Positions 1 through 6,232 of a DNA stretch of 13,730 nucleotides are shown in pieces. Both the position numbers and the translations under genes were made by a program. Each line of letters begins with the position of its first letter. Position 1 is the stretch's first letter. The stretch is from DASPKS01 sp035628035. GTDB lineage: Bacteria > Bacteroidota > Rhodothermia > Rhodothermales > Rubricoccaceae. The notes beneath the pieces were generated by a model. That model was not told the DNA's origin and did no database searches. It saw nothing but the letters and a program-made list of their open reading frames with translations. The stretch is taken from positions 1 through 13,730 of the forward strand of contig DASPKS010000020.1 of the NCBI GenBank assembly GCA_035628035.1. The letters run 5' to 3'.

Positions 1-819
1 ATCCTCGGGGTCATCCAGCCTGCGGACGCCTACGGCCTCCCCGCGCCCCTGCGCGTCCACCCGGACGCGGATCGCGTGCGTCGGCGGGAGGCGCGGGTCG
101 GTCTCGCCCGTCGGCTCGATCTCGTGCTCCTCCACGCACCACACCCGCCCGGCGCGGTAGACGAACACAGCGTACCCCGGCGGGAAGGCCGGGTCGCCGC
201 GCCCCACCACCACGGCGCGCTCGCCGTTGACCTCGGCCAGCGTCGGGTCGTCGCTGACAACGCGGACGACCTCGTCGAACGCGAAGCGGAACGTGTAGGG
301 CGGGCGCCAGTCGGCGCGCGCGAGGCGGGCGAAGTGGGTGTCGAGGCCGCCCACGGCGGCCCGGCGCTCCGCGTGCATGCCCAGCCGCTCCATCAGGCGG
401 ATCGACGGGGTGTTGGCCGCGTCGGCGCTGCCGCGCACCTCGTCGAAGCCGAGCCCCTCGAAGGCGTGGCGGATCAGCGCGCGGCCGGCCTCCGTCGCCA
501 GCCCGCGGTACCAGTGCGCGGGCGCGAGCCCGAGGATCAGCTCCCGCTCAGGCGGCTCGCGGAAGTGCCAGTAGCCGCCGAAGCCGACGAGCGCGGGGGC
601 GTCCTTCTCGCGGAGCGCCCAGAGGCCGAACCCCTCGCGCGCGAAGAGTGCCTCGTTCTCGCGCAGGATGGCCGCCGTCTGCTCCGGCGCGAGGACCTGA
701 TCGTCCCAGAGGTAGCGGCGGACCTCCGGTTGCGTCCAGAGCGCGTGTAGATCCCCCGCCTCCTCCGAGGAGAGGGGGGTCATCCGCAGGCGGTCGGTTT
801 CGAGGACGGGCTCGGCCAT
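1..819 (-). CDS. GNAT-family (RimJ/RimL-type) N-acetyltransferase with Imm31-like C-terminal domain, partial
   Basis: Reading from the ATG at 819-817 the frame stays open for 273 codons to the window edge, so the C-terminus is missing. The first ~165 residues are a GNAT acyltransferase domain of the RimJ/RimL type: it opens with the usual LETDRLRMTPL segment (6-16), carries the acetyl-CoA-binding element YRGLATEAG (104-112), and has the helix with NTPSIRLMERLGM (136-148). Such enzymes transfer acetyl from acetyl-CoA to an amine, often a protein N-terminus or small molecule; the substrate cannot be told here. From about residue 175 a second domain follows (FDEVVRVVSDDPTLAEVNG, then GYAVFVYRAGRVWCVEEHEI and EPTGE) that resembles, from memory, the polymorphic-toxin immunity family Imm31. 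It is divergent from the B12 operon, and the 5' region is shared with the riboswitch leader. The GNAT call is firm; the second domain is a tentative family match. Confidence 0.88.
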   Translation of the reverse strand, partial: MAEPVLETDRLRMTPLSSEEAGDLHALWTQPEVRRYLWDDQVLAPEQTAAILRENEALFAREGFGLWALREKDAPALVGFGGYWHFREPPERELILGLAPAHWYRGLATEAGRALIRHAFEGLGFDEVRGSADAANTPSIRLMERLGMHAERRAAVGGLDTHFARLARADWRPPYTFRFAFDEVVRVVSDDPTLAEVNGERAVVVGRGDPAFPPGYAVFVYRAGRVWCVEEHEIEPTGETDPRLPPTHAIRVRVDAQGRGEAVGVRRLDDPED

Positions 820-839
820 GGGGCACGCAGAGGGTTCAC

Positions 840-869
840 TTGCGCCGGGGCGCGCGTGCGATAACTTAC
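840..869 (+). promoter_or_regulatory. Putative Bacteroidota-type promoter of the B12 riboswitch operon (TTG-N19-TAACTTAC)
   Basis: TTG at 840-842 is followed after exactly 19 bases by TAACTTAC at 862-869. This fits the known Bacteroidota housekeeping promoter (TTG, 19-20 bases, TAnnTTTG) except at the last two positions. Transcription from here would begin about 50 bases before the riboswitch core, giving a leader of roughly 370 bases. Assigned from sequence only. Confidence 0.5.
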
Positions 870-870
870 C
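861..870 (-). promoter_or_regulatory. Putative -7 element for the GNAT gene, overlapping the divergent promoter
   Basis: On the minus strand 870-861 reads GGTAAGTTAT, so TAAGTT matches the TAnnTT core. It is the reverse complement of the plus-strand -7 box because TAACTTA/TAAGTTA is nearly self-symmetric for this consensus. It lies about 45 bases before the GNAT start codon. No TTG is found at the expected -33 position on this strand, so this side is the weaker call. Confidence 0.3.
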
Positions 871-920
871 CGCGCTTGTTCCTTCCCATCCGCCTCGGGT
901 TCGGCCCTTCACGGGCCGAC

Positions 921-1122
921 GAACAGGGAAGCCGGTGCGGCGAGCCGTAGGCGTTGAGTCTCGCTCCCCATCCCGGCGCTGTGCCCGCAACTGTAGGCGG
1001 CCCCGTCCGGCGGCGGTGACGCGCCCGGCCACTCCTCGCCCTGCGAGGGGGAAGGCCTGCGCCGAGCCGTACGGACACGCGGTATCAAAAGACCGCAGGG
1101 GCCGCGAGCCAGGAGACCTGCC
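921..1122 (+). ncRNA. Cobalamin (B12) riboswitch aptamer
   Basis: The conserved blocks of the cobalamin aptamer (Rfam family RF00174) occur in order: CAGGGAAGCCGGTG at 924-937, GCTGTGCCCGCAACTGTA at 978-995, GCCACT at 1028-1033, a P6 hairpin (CCTCGC 1034-1039 pairing with GCGAGG 1043-1048), GGGAAGGC at 1049-1056, and the B12-box end GAGCCAGGAGACCTGCC at 1106-1122. Between the last two blocks is a variable insert with a small hairpin, GCGGT/ACCGC (about 1079-1096). It binds adenosyl- or methylcobalamin in the nascent transcript and lowers expression of the downstream gene. The downstream gene is a BtuB-like receptor, the classic target. The outer boundaries are approximate. Confidence 0.95.
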
Positions 1123-1206
1123 CGAGCGCATCCGACGCCGTGACCTCCGGGACCAGAGGGCCGGGCGCCGCACGCTCCGGCTTCGTTGCTCGACCGGCGC
1201 TGCGCG

Positions 1207-1239
1207 ACCCGCCCCTCGCTTTTGAGGGACGGGTTTTTT
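1207..1239 (+). terminator. Intrinsic terminator, expression platform of the B12 riboswitch
   Basis: ACCCGCCCCTC (1207-1217) pairs with GAGGGACGGGT (1224-1234), eleven positions with one C-A mismatch (1212/1229), around a GCTTTT loop, followed by six T (1234-1239). This is a canonical rho-independent terminator placed at the end of the riboswitch leader. It ends one base before the btuB start codon, so the hairpin also covers the region a ribosome must occupy and could repress translation too. Octamer 1212-1219 is exactly complementary to 1043-1050 in the aptamer, which suggests an alternative antiterminator pairing. Confidence 0.9.
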
Positions 1240-1240
1240 C

Positions 1241-3127
1241 ATGCGCCTCTTTTTTCTTCCCAACCTCCTCGTCGCGCTGTCCGCAGCGGCGCAGCCGGTC
1301 GCGCCGGACACCACGCTGCCGGAGGTGACGGTAACGGCAGCGCGGCTCGCCCTCGCCCCGCGCGAGGCGCCCGCCCGCGTGACGGTGCTCACGGCGGAGG
1401 CCTTCGCGGCGGCGGGCGCGGCAACGGTCGCGGACGTGCTCGAACGACGCGCGCCGCTGTTCGTCCGCCGCTACGGCCCCGGCGGGCTGGCGACGGTGTC
1501 GCTGCGCGGCGCGGGCTCGGCGCAGACGCTCGTCCTCCTCGACGGCGCGCGGCTGGCCGACCCCCAGCTCGGCCCGCCCGACCTCGCCCTCCTCCCCACC
1601 GTCCTCCTCGACGCGGCCGAGGTCCTCCACGGCGCGGGCTCGGCCCTCCACGGCACCGACGCGCTCGGCGGCGTCCTTCACCTCCGCACGCTCGCTGCAG
1701 GCACGGCGGGCTGGCGGCTGGAGACGGAAGCGGGCGCGTGGGGCCACCGCCGCCTCAGCGGCGTCGCCTCCGGGCAGGCCGGGCCGCTCGCGCTCGTGGC
1801 CGCCGCCGAAGGACTCCGCACCGACGGCGACTTCTTGTTCCGGGACCGCTCGCTGATCGGCGAGCCCCTCGTGCGGCGCGAAGGGATCGACCAGCGGCGC
1901 GCGTCGGCCTTCGCTGCGGCCGGGTATGCGCGCGGCCCGCTGGACCTCCGGGCGTCCCTTCTCCTCGCCGACGCCGAGCGCGGGCTCGGGGGGACCGACA
2001 GCGTCGGCGCGCGGCAGTGGGACCGCCTCGCCCGCACCTGGCTGGACGCGAGGCACACCGCAAGGTGGGGCGGCGTCGAAGTCCGCGCGGCCGTGCACCG
2101 CGGGCGGCTCCGCTACGCGAGCCCCTACCCCCCCACGCGCCCCGACGCGCTCGACGAAACGAGCCACACGACGACGGCCACGCTCGACCTCCAGACCACG
2201 CTCACGACGCTCCCCGGCTGGCACCTCACAGGAGCGGCGTGGGTGGGCCTCGCCCACGCCGAGCACCCGAGCCTCTCGGAGGAAGCCGCCGACCGCCACG
2301 CCGCGCTCGCCCTCTCGGCCGCGCGCACGACGGGCCGCCTCCGCCTTTTTCCCGCCCTCCGCCTCGACCGCTACGCCCCCGCTGGCGCCGCGCGTCGCCT
2401 CGCGCTCAGCCCGCTGCTCGGCGCGAACCTCCACCTCCGCGAAAGCCTCCACCTCAAGGCGAGCGCGGGCCGGGCCTTCCGCATGCCCACGCTCAACGAC
2501 CGCTTCTGGCAGCCCGGCGGCAACGCGGCGCTCCGCCCCGAGCGGGGCTGGACCGTCGACCTCGGCCTCGCGTGGTCGTCGGCTTCCCTTCGCGCGGAGG
2601 TCTCGGCGTTCGCCGCGCGGGCGCGCGACCAGATCGTCTGGCGCCCCACGCCCGCCGGCTACTGGGCGCCAGAAAACCTCGTGCGCACGCGCACCCTCGG
2701 CCTTGAAGCCACCGCCGAGGCCACGCTGCCCCTTGGCCCGCGCCGCGCGCTCGACGCCGGCTTCGCTGCGGCCCTTACCGACGCGCGCGACCGCTCCGAC
2801 CCTTCGGCGCCGGCCTACGGCCAGCCGCTCCGCTACGTGCCGCGCTGGACGCTCTCGGCGTGGACAGGCCTGGCGCTCGGCGGGCTCCGCCTCGACCTCC
2901 ACGCCCGCGCCGCTGCCCGCCGCTTCACGACGGCCGATGCGAGCCAGTCGCTCCCGCCCTACCTCATCCTCGACGGGCAGGCGCGCTACACCCGCGCCGT
3001 CGGCGGCGTGCGCGCCACGCTCGGCGTCGTCTTTGAGAACCTCACCGGCCTCCAGTACGAGGTCATCCCGTCCTACGTGATGCCGCCGCGCCACCTCCGC
3101 GTGCGGCTCCTCCTCCAGTCCCGATAA
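1241..3127 (+). CDS. btuB: BtuB-type TonB-dependent vitamin B12 receptor, outer membrane
   Basis: A 628-residue TonB-dependent receptor, close in size to E. coli BtuB (about 614). It starts with a short signal peptide (about residues 1-17, ending ALSAAAQ). A TonB-box-like LPEVTVTA (26-33) follows, then the periplasmic plug with its hallmark run RGAGSAQTLVLLDGARL and later VLHGAGSALHGTDALGGVLHL, and a C-terminal 22-strand barrel rich in alternating residues that ends RVRLLLQSR. It would pull cobalamins or cobinamides across the outer membrane using TonB-ExbBD energy. The B12 riboswitch and terminator immediately upstream, and the BtuG-like lipoprotein three bases downstream, decide the substrate. 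There is no carboxypeptidase-regulatory-like N-terminal domain of the SusC kind. The start is the first ATG after the terminator; no Shine-Dalgarno is visible. Confidence 0.92.
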   Translation: MRLFFLPNLLVALSAAAQPVAPDTTLPEVTVTAARLALAPREAPARVTVLTAEAFAAAGAATVADVLERRAPLFVRRYGPGGLATVSLRGAGSAQTLVLLDGARLADPQLGPPDLALLPTVLLDAAEVLHGAGSALHGTDALGGVLHLRTLAAGTAGWRLETEAGAWGHRRLSGVASGQAGPLALVAAAEGLRTDGDFLFRDRSLIGEPLVRREGIDQRRASAFAAAGYARGPLDLRASLLLADAERGLGGTDSVGARQWDRLARTWLDARHTARWGGVEVRAAVHRGRLRYASPYPPTRPDALDETSHTTTATLDLQTTLTTLPGWHLTGAAWVGLAHAEHPSLSEEAADRHAALALSAARTTGRLRLFPALRLDRYAPAGAARRLALSPLLGANLHLRESLHLKASAGRAFRMPTLNDRFWQPGGNAALRPERGWTVDLGLAWSSASLRAEVSAFAARARDQIVWRPTPAGYWAPENLVRTRTLGLEATAEATLPLGPRRALDAGFAAALTDARDRSDPSAPAYGQPLRYVPRWTLSAWTGLALGGLRLDLHARAAARRFTTADASQSLPPYLILDGQARYTRAVGGVRATLGVVFENLTGLQYEVIPSYVMPPRHLRVRLLLQSR

Positions 3128-3130
3128 GCC

Positions 3131-4228
3131 ATGCGGCGTCTCCTCTACCTCCTCGCCTTTGCTTCCTTCCTCACCGCCTGCGACACCGGCTACGAGGAGT
3201 GCCCCGACGATGGCGACTGCGCCGAGCCCGGCGTACTCATCTACGCCGGCAACCAGGGCAACTTCGCCGACAACAACGGGACGATCACGACGTACGGCCT
3301 CGTGAGCGGCGACACGGAGCAGAACGCCGTGCCGAACCTCAACGCGCTCGTCCAGCACCTCAGCCTCCACGCCGACCGTCTCTACGTCCTCCTCAACTTC
3401 AACGACTCGTTCTCGACGGGGCGCGGGCGCATCGACGTGGTGGACCCGAACACGAACACCCGCATCGCGCAGGTGGACGTCTCGACCCCACGCGGGATCG
3501 CCTTCACCGGCACGCAGCGCGCCTACGTCACGAACCTCTACGCCAACACCGTCACGCCGGTGGACTTCGCGGCGGGGAGCACGGGGACACCGATCCCGGT
3601 GGGCCTCAACCCCGAGGGCATCGTCGCCGTCGGGGGCCGGCTCTACGTGGCCAACTTCGGGTTCGGGTTCGCCACGACGCTCTCCGTGATCGACCCCGCG
3701 ACGAACGCCGTCGTCGAAACGCGCGAGATGGACTGCGACGGGCCGCGCACGCTCGGCGTCGACGCCGAGGACGAGGTGTGGGTGTTCTGTACAGGCAAGA
3801 CGGTGTACGACAACGAGGGCAATGTGATCGAGCGGACGAACGGCGAGGTCGTCGTCCTCGACGGCGCGACGGGCGCCGAGCGCGCGCGCCTCCTCCTCAC
3901 CGACCAGATCGTCACGGCCAGCCTCGGGCAGGACGCCCTCGTGTCGCGCACGATGGGCGCGTGGGCCGTCCGCGCCGACGGCGCGCTGCTCCACTTCGAC
4001 ACCGCCGCGAATGCGCTCGTGGGCGCTGTCACGCCCGAGCTTCCGGCCGGCCACCTCATCGGCGGGATCGGCGTCCTCGAAGAGGAGCGTCTCCTCCTCA
4101 TCGGGGCCGTGCCGCCCGACTTCATCTCCGCCGGGCGGGTGGTCCTCGTGAATACGCAGGGCCAGGTCTCGCGAGACTTCCCCGCGGGGCTCATCCCCTC
4201 CACCTTCGCGTTGGGCGAGGAGCAGTGA
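3131..4228 (+). CDS. btuG: BtuG-like surface beta-propeller lipoprotein (YncE/DUF5074-type), cobalamin capture
   Basis: A 365-residue lipoprotein: signal peptide with lipobox LTAC, lipidated Cys at residue 17. The next residues are acidic and cysteine-containing (DTGYEECPDDGDCAE), similar in character to the acidic export signals of Bacteroidota surface lipoproteins. The body is a repeated beta-propeller of the YncE/DUF5074 type, seen in blades such as RIDVVDPNTNTRIAQVDV, TLSVIDPATNAVVETREM and EVVVLDGATGAERARLLL. In Bacteroides, BtuG is a seven-bladed propeller lipoprotein that sits on BtuB, binds B12 extremely tightly and passes it to the receptor. Position three bases after btuB, under the same riboswitch, supports this role. 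Cobalamin binding itself is inferred from context, since YncE-like propellers also occur elsewhere. Confidence 0.8.
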   Translation: MRRLLYLLAFASFLTACDTGYEECPDDGDCAEPGVLIYAGNQGNFADNNGTITTYGLVSGDTEQNAVPNLNALVQHLSLHADRLYVLLNFNDSFSTGRGRIDVVDPNTNTRIAQVDVSTPRGIAFTGTQRAYVTNLYANTVTPVDFAAGSTGTPIPVGLNPEGIVAVGGRLYVANFGFGFATTLSVIDPATNAVVETREMDCDGPRTLGVDAEDEVWVFCTGKTVYDNEGNVIERTNGEVVVLDGATGAERARLLLTDQIVTASLGQDALVSRTMGAWAVRADGALLHFDTAANALVGAVTPELPAGHLIGGIGVLEEERLLLIGAVPPDFISAGRVVLVNTQGQVSRDFPAGLIPSTFALGEEQ

Positions 4229-4452
4229 GCGGGCTCCGCATCGACCGTTGCCTCTGCTTCGGCGTCTCCTTCGCCGAGCTGAAGCGCACGGCCGACGCGA
4301 CGGGCGCCGACACGGTCGAAGTGCTCCAGCAGCACCGCCTGTTCGGGCAACGCTGCCGGCTCTGCCACCCGTACGTGCGCCGGATGCTCCGGACGGGCGC
4401 AACCGTCTTCGACGAGATCGTGACCGACGCCGACGAGCCCGCGGAGGGGTAG
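4225..4452 (+). CDS. BFD-like [2Fe-2S]-binding small protein in the B12 uptake operon
   Basis: A 75-residue protein starting at GTG 4225, which overlaps the TGA of the preceding gene (GTGA), so translation is probably coupled. It begins SGLRIDRCLCFGVSF and carries four cysteines arranged C9-x-C11, then 32 residues, then C44-x-x-C47 (RCRLC). This is the cluster-binding pattern of bacterioferritin-associated ferredoxin (BFD) and BFD-like domains in NirB and related enzymes, which hold a [2Fe-2S] cluster and pass single electrons. The conserved helix-turn layout and the HPYV segment after the last cysteine also fit. In this operon it could reduce imported corrinoid, serve a cobalamin reductase, or respond to iron/redox state; none of these is shown. 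The acidic tail (TDADEPAEG) is short. No ATG is available in frame near the conserved N-terminus. Confidence 0.82.
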   Translation: MSGLRIDRCLCFGVSFAELKRTADATGADTVEVLQQHRLFGQRCRLCHPYVRRMLRTGATVFDEIVTDADEPAEG

Positions 4453-4464
4453 CGGCAGCGCGGG

Positions 4465-4473
4465 TACTTTTCC
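4465..4473 (+). promoter_or_regulatory. Putative -7 box (TACTTTTCC) before the PIG-L gene
   Basis: TACTTTTCC lies 32 bases before the TTG start at 4497 in a 44-base gap after the B12 operon. It matches the box TANYTTNCC seen before other transcription units here. No convincing TTG -33 element is present, so the gene may instead be read through from the B12 operon. Confidence 0.3.
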
Positions 4474-4496
4474 CCCCGTTCCGACGCGCTCTGCCG

Positions 4497-5201
4497 TTGA
4501 CCCTCCTCTACGTCTTCCCCCACCCGGACGACGAGTCGTTCGGCCCGGGCCCGGCCATCGCGCGGCAGGTCCGCGAGGGGCACGCCGTCCACCTCCTCAC
4601 GCTCACGAGGGGCGGCGCCACGAAGGTGCGCCACCGGCTTGGCCTCTCCATCGAAGAGATGGGGGCCGTGCGCGAGGAGGAGATGCGCTGCGTCGAACAA
4701 ACGCTCGGGCTGGCGAGCCTGACCGTGCTCGACCTCCCCGACAACGGGCTCCGCCACCTGGACCCGCGCGAGATCGAAGCGGCCGTCGCCGCGCACGTCG
4801 AGCGGCTTCGGCCCGCCGTGCTCGTGAGCTACGCCGTCCACGGGATCTCGGGGTACTACGACCACCTCGTGATGCACGCCGTCGCCAAGCGGGTCTTCTG
4901 CGAGATGCGCGACGAAGGCGCGGACTGCCTGAAGCGCCTCGCGCTCTTCACCCTCATCAACGGCGAGATCGAGGAGGCGCCCGTGCCGTTGAAGGGCATC
5001 CCGCGCGAGGAGGTGGGCGCCGTTGTGACCTACACCGACGAGGACCTCGCGAAGGCCCGCGCCGCGCTCGCCTGCTACACCACGTACGCCGAGGCCATCG
5101 CGGCGCACGATCCGCTCCGGCAGGTGAAGGGCGGCGTCCCCTTCGAGCTGTTCGGCGAGCGGCACGCCCCGCCGCTGGATGACCTCACGGCCGGGCTGTA
5201 G
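4497..5201 (+). CDS. PIG-L/LmbE family metal-dependent deacetylase
   Basis: A 234-residue PIG-L (GlcNAc-PI de-N-acetylase/LmbE-like) domain. The zinc-binding signature HPDDE is at residues 9-13 (VFPHPDDESFGPG), and the second metal motif is DHLVMH at 122-127, so the metal site looks complete. Members remove N-acetyl groups from amino sugars or related conjugates; MshB and BshB, in mycothiol and bacillithiol synthesis, are relatives, but nothing here fixes the substrate. The frame is open further upstream to 4248, but that overlaps the [2Fe-2S] gene in another frame. The family's usual N-terminus (hydrophobic strand then HPDD) fits TTG 4497. It ends flush against the stop codon of the convergent operon. 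It sits downstream of the B12 genes but a functional link is not evident. Confidence 0.88.
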   Translation: MTLLYVFPHPDDESFGPGPAIARQVREGHAVHLLTLTRGGATKVRHRLGLSIEEMGAVREEEMRCVEQTLGLASLTVLDLPDNGLRHLDPREIEAAVAAHVERLRPAVLVSYAVHGISGYYDHLVMHAVAKRVFCEMRDEGADCLKRLALFTLINGEIEEAPVPLKGIPREEVGAVVTYTDEDLAKARAALACYTTYAEAIAAHDPLRQVKGGVPFELFGERHAPPLDDLTAGL

Positions 5202-5214
5202 CTAGAGCAGCCGG
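5191..5214. terminator. Possible bidirectional hairpin over two convergent stop codons
   Basis: CCGGGCTG (5191-5198) can pair with CAGCCGG (5208-5214), seven pairs with one bulged G, leaving both stop codons of the abutting convergent genes in the nine-base loop. There is no T tract on either strand, so it is not a standard intrinsic terminator. Confidence 0.3.
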
Positions 5215-5519
5215 ATCTCCTGCGCGCGGATCACGACGACCTCTTGCCGGAAGGCGGCTTCGAGCCGCTTCCGGTAGCCGGCCCACCACGCCTCCTCGAG
5301 GGCTTCGACCATCACCTCGTAGACGACCACGTCGTCGCGCTGGGTTTTCTGGTCGTCCTCTTTCCAGAGCCCTTCGGCCGGGGCGCGCGTGAAGGCCGTC
5401 AGCCCGCCGAACCGCTCGGTCAGCTCGGCGCGGACGCGCTGGAAGAGCGCCCCGTCGAGCGGCTGCCCGGCGTTGTCGTAGAGCGGGAGCAGGAGCTGGA
5501 CGAGGTGGCGCGGACTCAT
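5202..5519 (-). CDS. Conserved small protein of unknown function
   Basis: A 105-residue soluble protein starting MSPRHLVQLLLPLYDNAG, with the stretch ELTERFGGLTAFTRAPAEGL (31-50) in the middle and a C-terminal half predicted as helix plus strand (VVYEVMVEALEEAWW, then QEVVVIRAQEIRL). I recognise the general pattern from small hypothetical proteins in many proteobacteria but cannot name a domain family or function. The start is ATG 5519-5517, overlapping the TGA of the DUF72 gene as ATGA, which supports both the start and translational coupling. The same frame is open further upstream, but that region is the DUF72 gene in another frame. It is the last gene of the three-gene minus-strand operon, and its stop touches that of the convergent PIG-L gene. 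Confidence 0.8.
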   Translation of the reverse strand: MSPRHLVQLLLPLYDNAGQPLDGALFQRVRAELTERFGGLTAFTRAPAEGLWKEDDQKTQRDDVVVYEVMVEALEEAWWAGYRKRLEAAFRQEVVVIRAQEIRLL

Positions 5520-6232
5520 CGCGCGTCCTCCACGATCTCGCGGAAACGCACCGCATTCCGCATCATGTCCACATTGTTGAAAAAGACGTAGGCCGCCGCG
5601 CCCTCCGGGAGCATCCCGGCCAGCTCCTCCAGCTCGGCGTCCTCGTACGAATAGCGCCAGCCGCGCCGCCCATGCAGGCGGAAGTAGCAGCGGTCCGGCG
5701 TGACGGTCTCGTCCGTGAACGGGTCCACGACGTGCCCGAGGTCGAGCTCGCGGCAGAGGTCCTCGACGAGCTCCGGGGGCCAGCCCCCGCGCGGCTCCCA
5801 GAAGAACGCGCGCCCCTCGCGCTCGGCGCTCCCGAAGAAGCCCAGCAGGTGCCCCACGTTCTCCTGCGTGGGCTCGAAGCTGGCCGGGCACTGGAAGAGG
5901 ACAGCCTCGGCGCCGAGCGCGCGGGCCGAGGCCTGCGTGGCTTCCCACGCCGCCTGCACGGTATCGTTCGGACGAAAGAAGCCCGCCTCTTCGCGCTCCT
6001 GCTCCGTGAGCGGGCGCTTGAGCCGCTTATAGGTGGGGCTCGTCGCGCGGTGCGTGATGAACTGCCACGCCTTGATGGCGAACGCGAACCCCTCTGGCGC
6101 CTCGGCACGCCACCCTTCCAGCGTGGCCGGCTTCGGCGGTTGGTAGAAGGTGTGCTGCACCTCCACGGCCGCGAGCCGCTGGAAGTACGCCGCCCGCGAG
6201 GAGCGGAAGCCGGAGCACCCGATGTGGATCAC
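5516..6232 (-). CDS. DUF72 (YecE-like) TIM-barrel family protein
   Basis: A 238-residue member of the DUF72/YecE family, which folds as a TIM barrel and whose biochemical role is not established. The N-terminal IHIGCSGF (2-9) strand, the VEVQHTFYQPP segment and FAFAIKAWQFITH are diagnostic. The C-terminal part has the characteristic CYFRLHGRRGW and AYVFFNNVDMMRNAVRF, the latter corresponding to the family's YVFFNN element. The start is GTG 6232-6230, overlapping the TGA of the upstream membrane-protein gene (GTGA). It overlaps the next gene by ATGA. All three genes are therefore probably co-translated. Length is close to typical for the family (about 240-290, so on the short side). Confidence 0.9.
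   Translation of the reverse strand: MIHIGCSGFRSSRAAYFQRLAAVEVQHTFYQPPKPATLEGWRAEAPEGFAFAIKAWQFITHRATSPTYKRLKRPLTEQEREEAGFFRPNDTVQAAWEATQASARALGAEAVLFQCPASFEPTQENVGHLLGFFGSAEREGRAFFWEPRGGWPPELVEDLCRELDLGHVVDPFTDETVTPDRCYFRLHGRRGWRYSYEDAELEELAGMLPEGAAAYVFFNNVDMMRNAVRFREIVEDAR

Noticed and set aside
76..750. A 224-codon plus-strand open frame opposite the GNAT gene
   Set aside because: The minus-strand frame carries a clear acetyltransferase; the plus-strand translation has no domain and is a shadow.
818..1225. A 135-codon plus-strand open frame over the leader
   Set aside because: It runs through the cobalamin riboswitch aptamer, has no recognisable protein features and is rich in Arg and Pro.
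1085..4402. A 1105-codon open frame on the minus strand across the B12 operon
   Set aside because: It is antisense to btuB, btuG and the [2Fe-2S] gene, whose domains are clear. The translation is low-complexity and rich in Arg, Glu, Ala and Val, a typical shadow in GC-rich DNA with few stop codons.
4248..4496. A longer N-terminus for the PIG-L deacetylase
   Set aside because: It would overlap the well-supported [2Fe-2S] gene in another frame and adds an Arg/Ala/Pro-rich segment not seen in the family. TTG 4497 gives the usual N-terminus.
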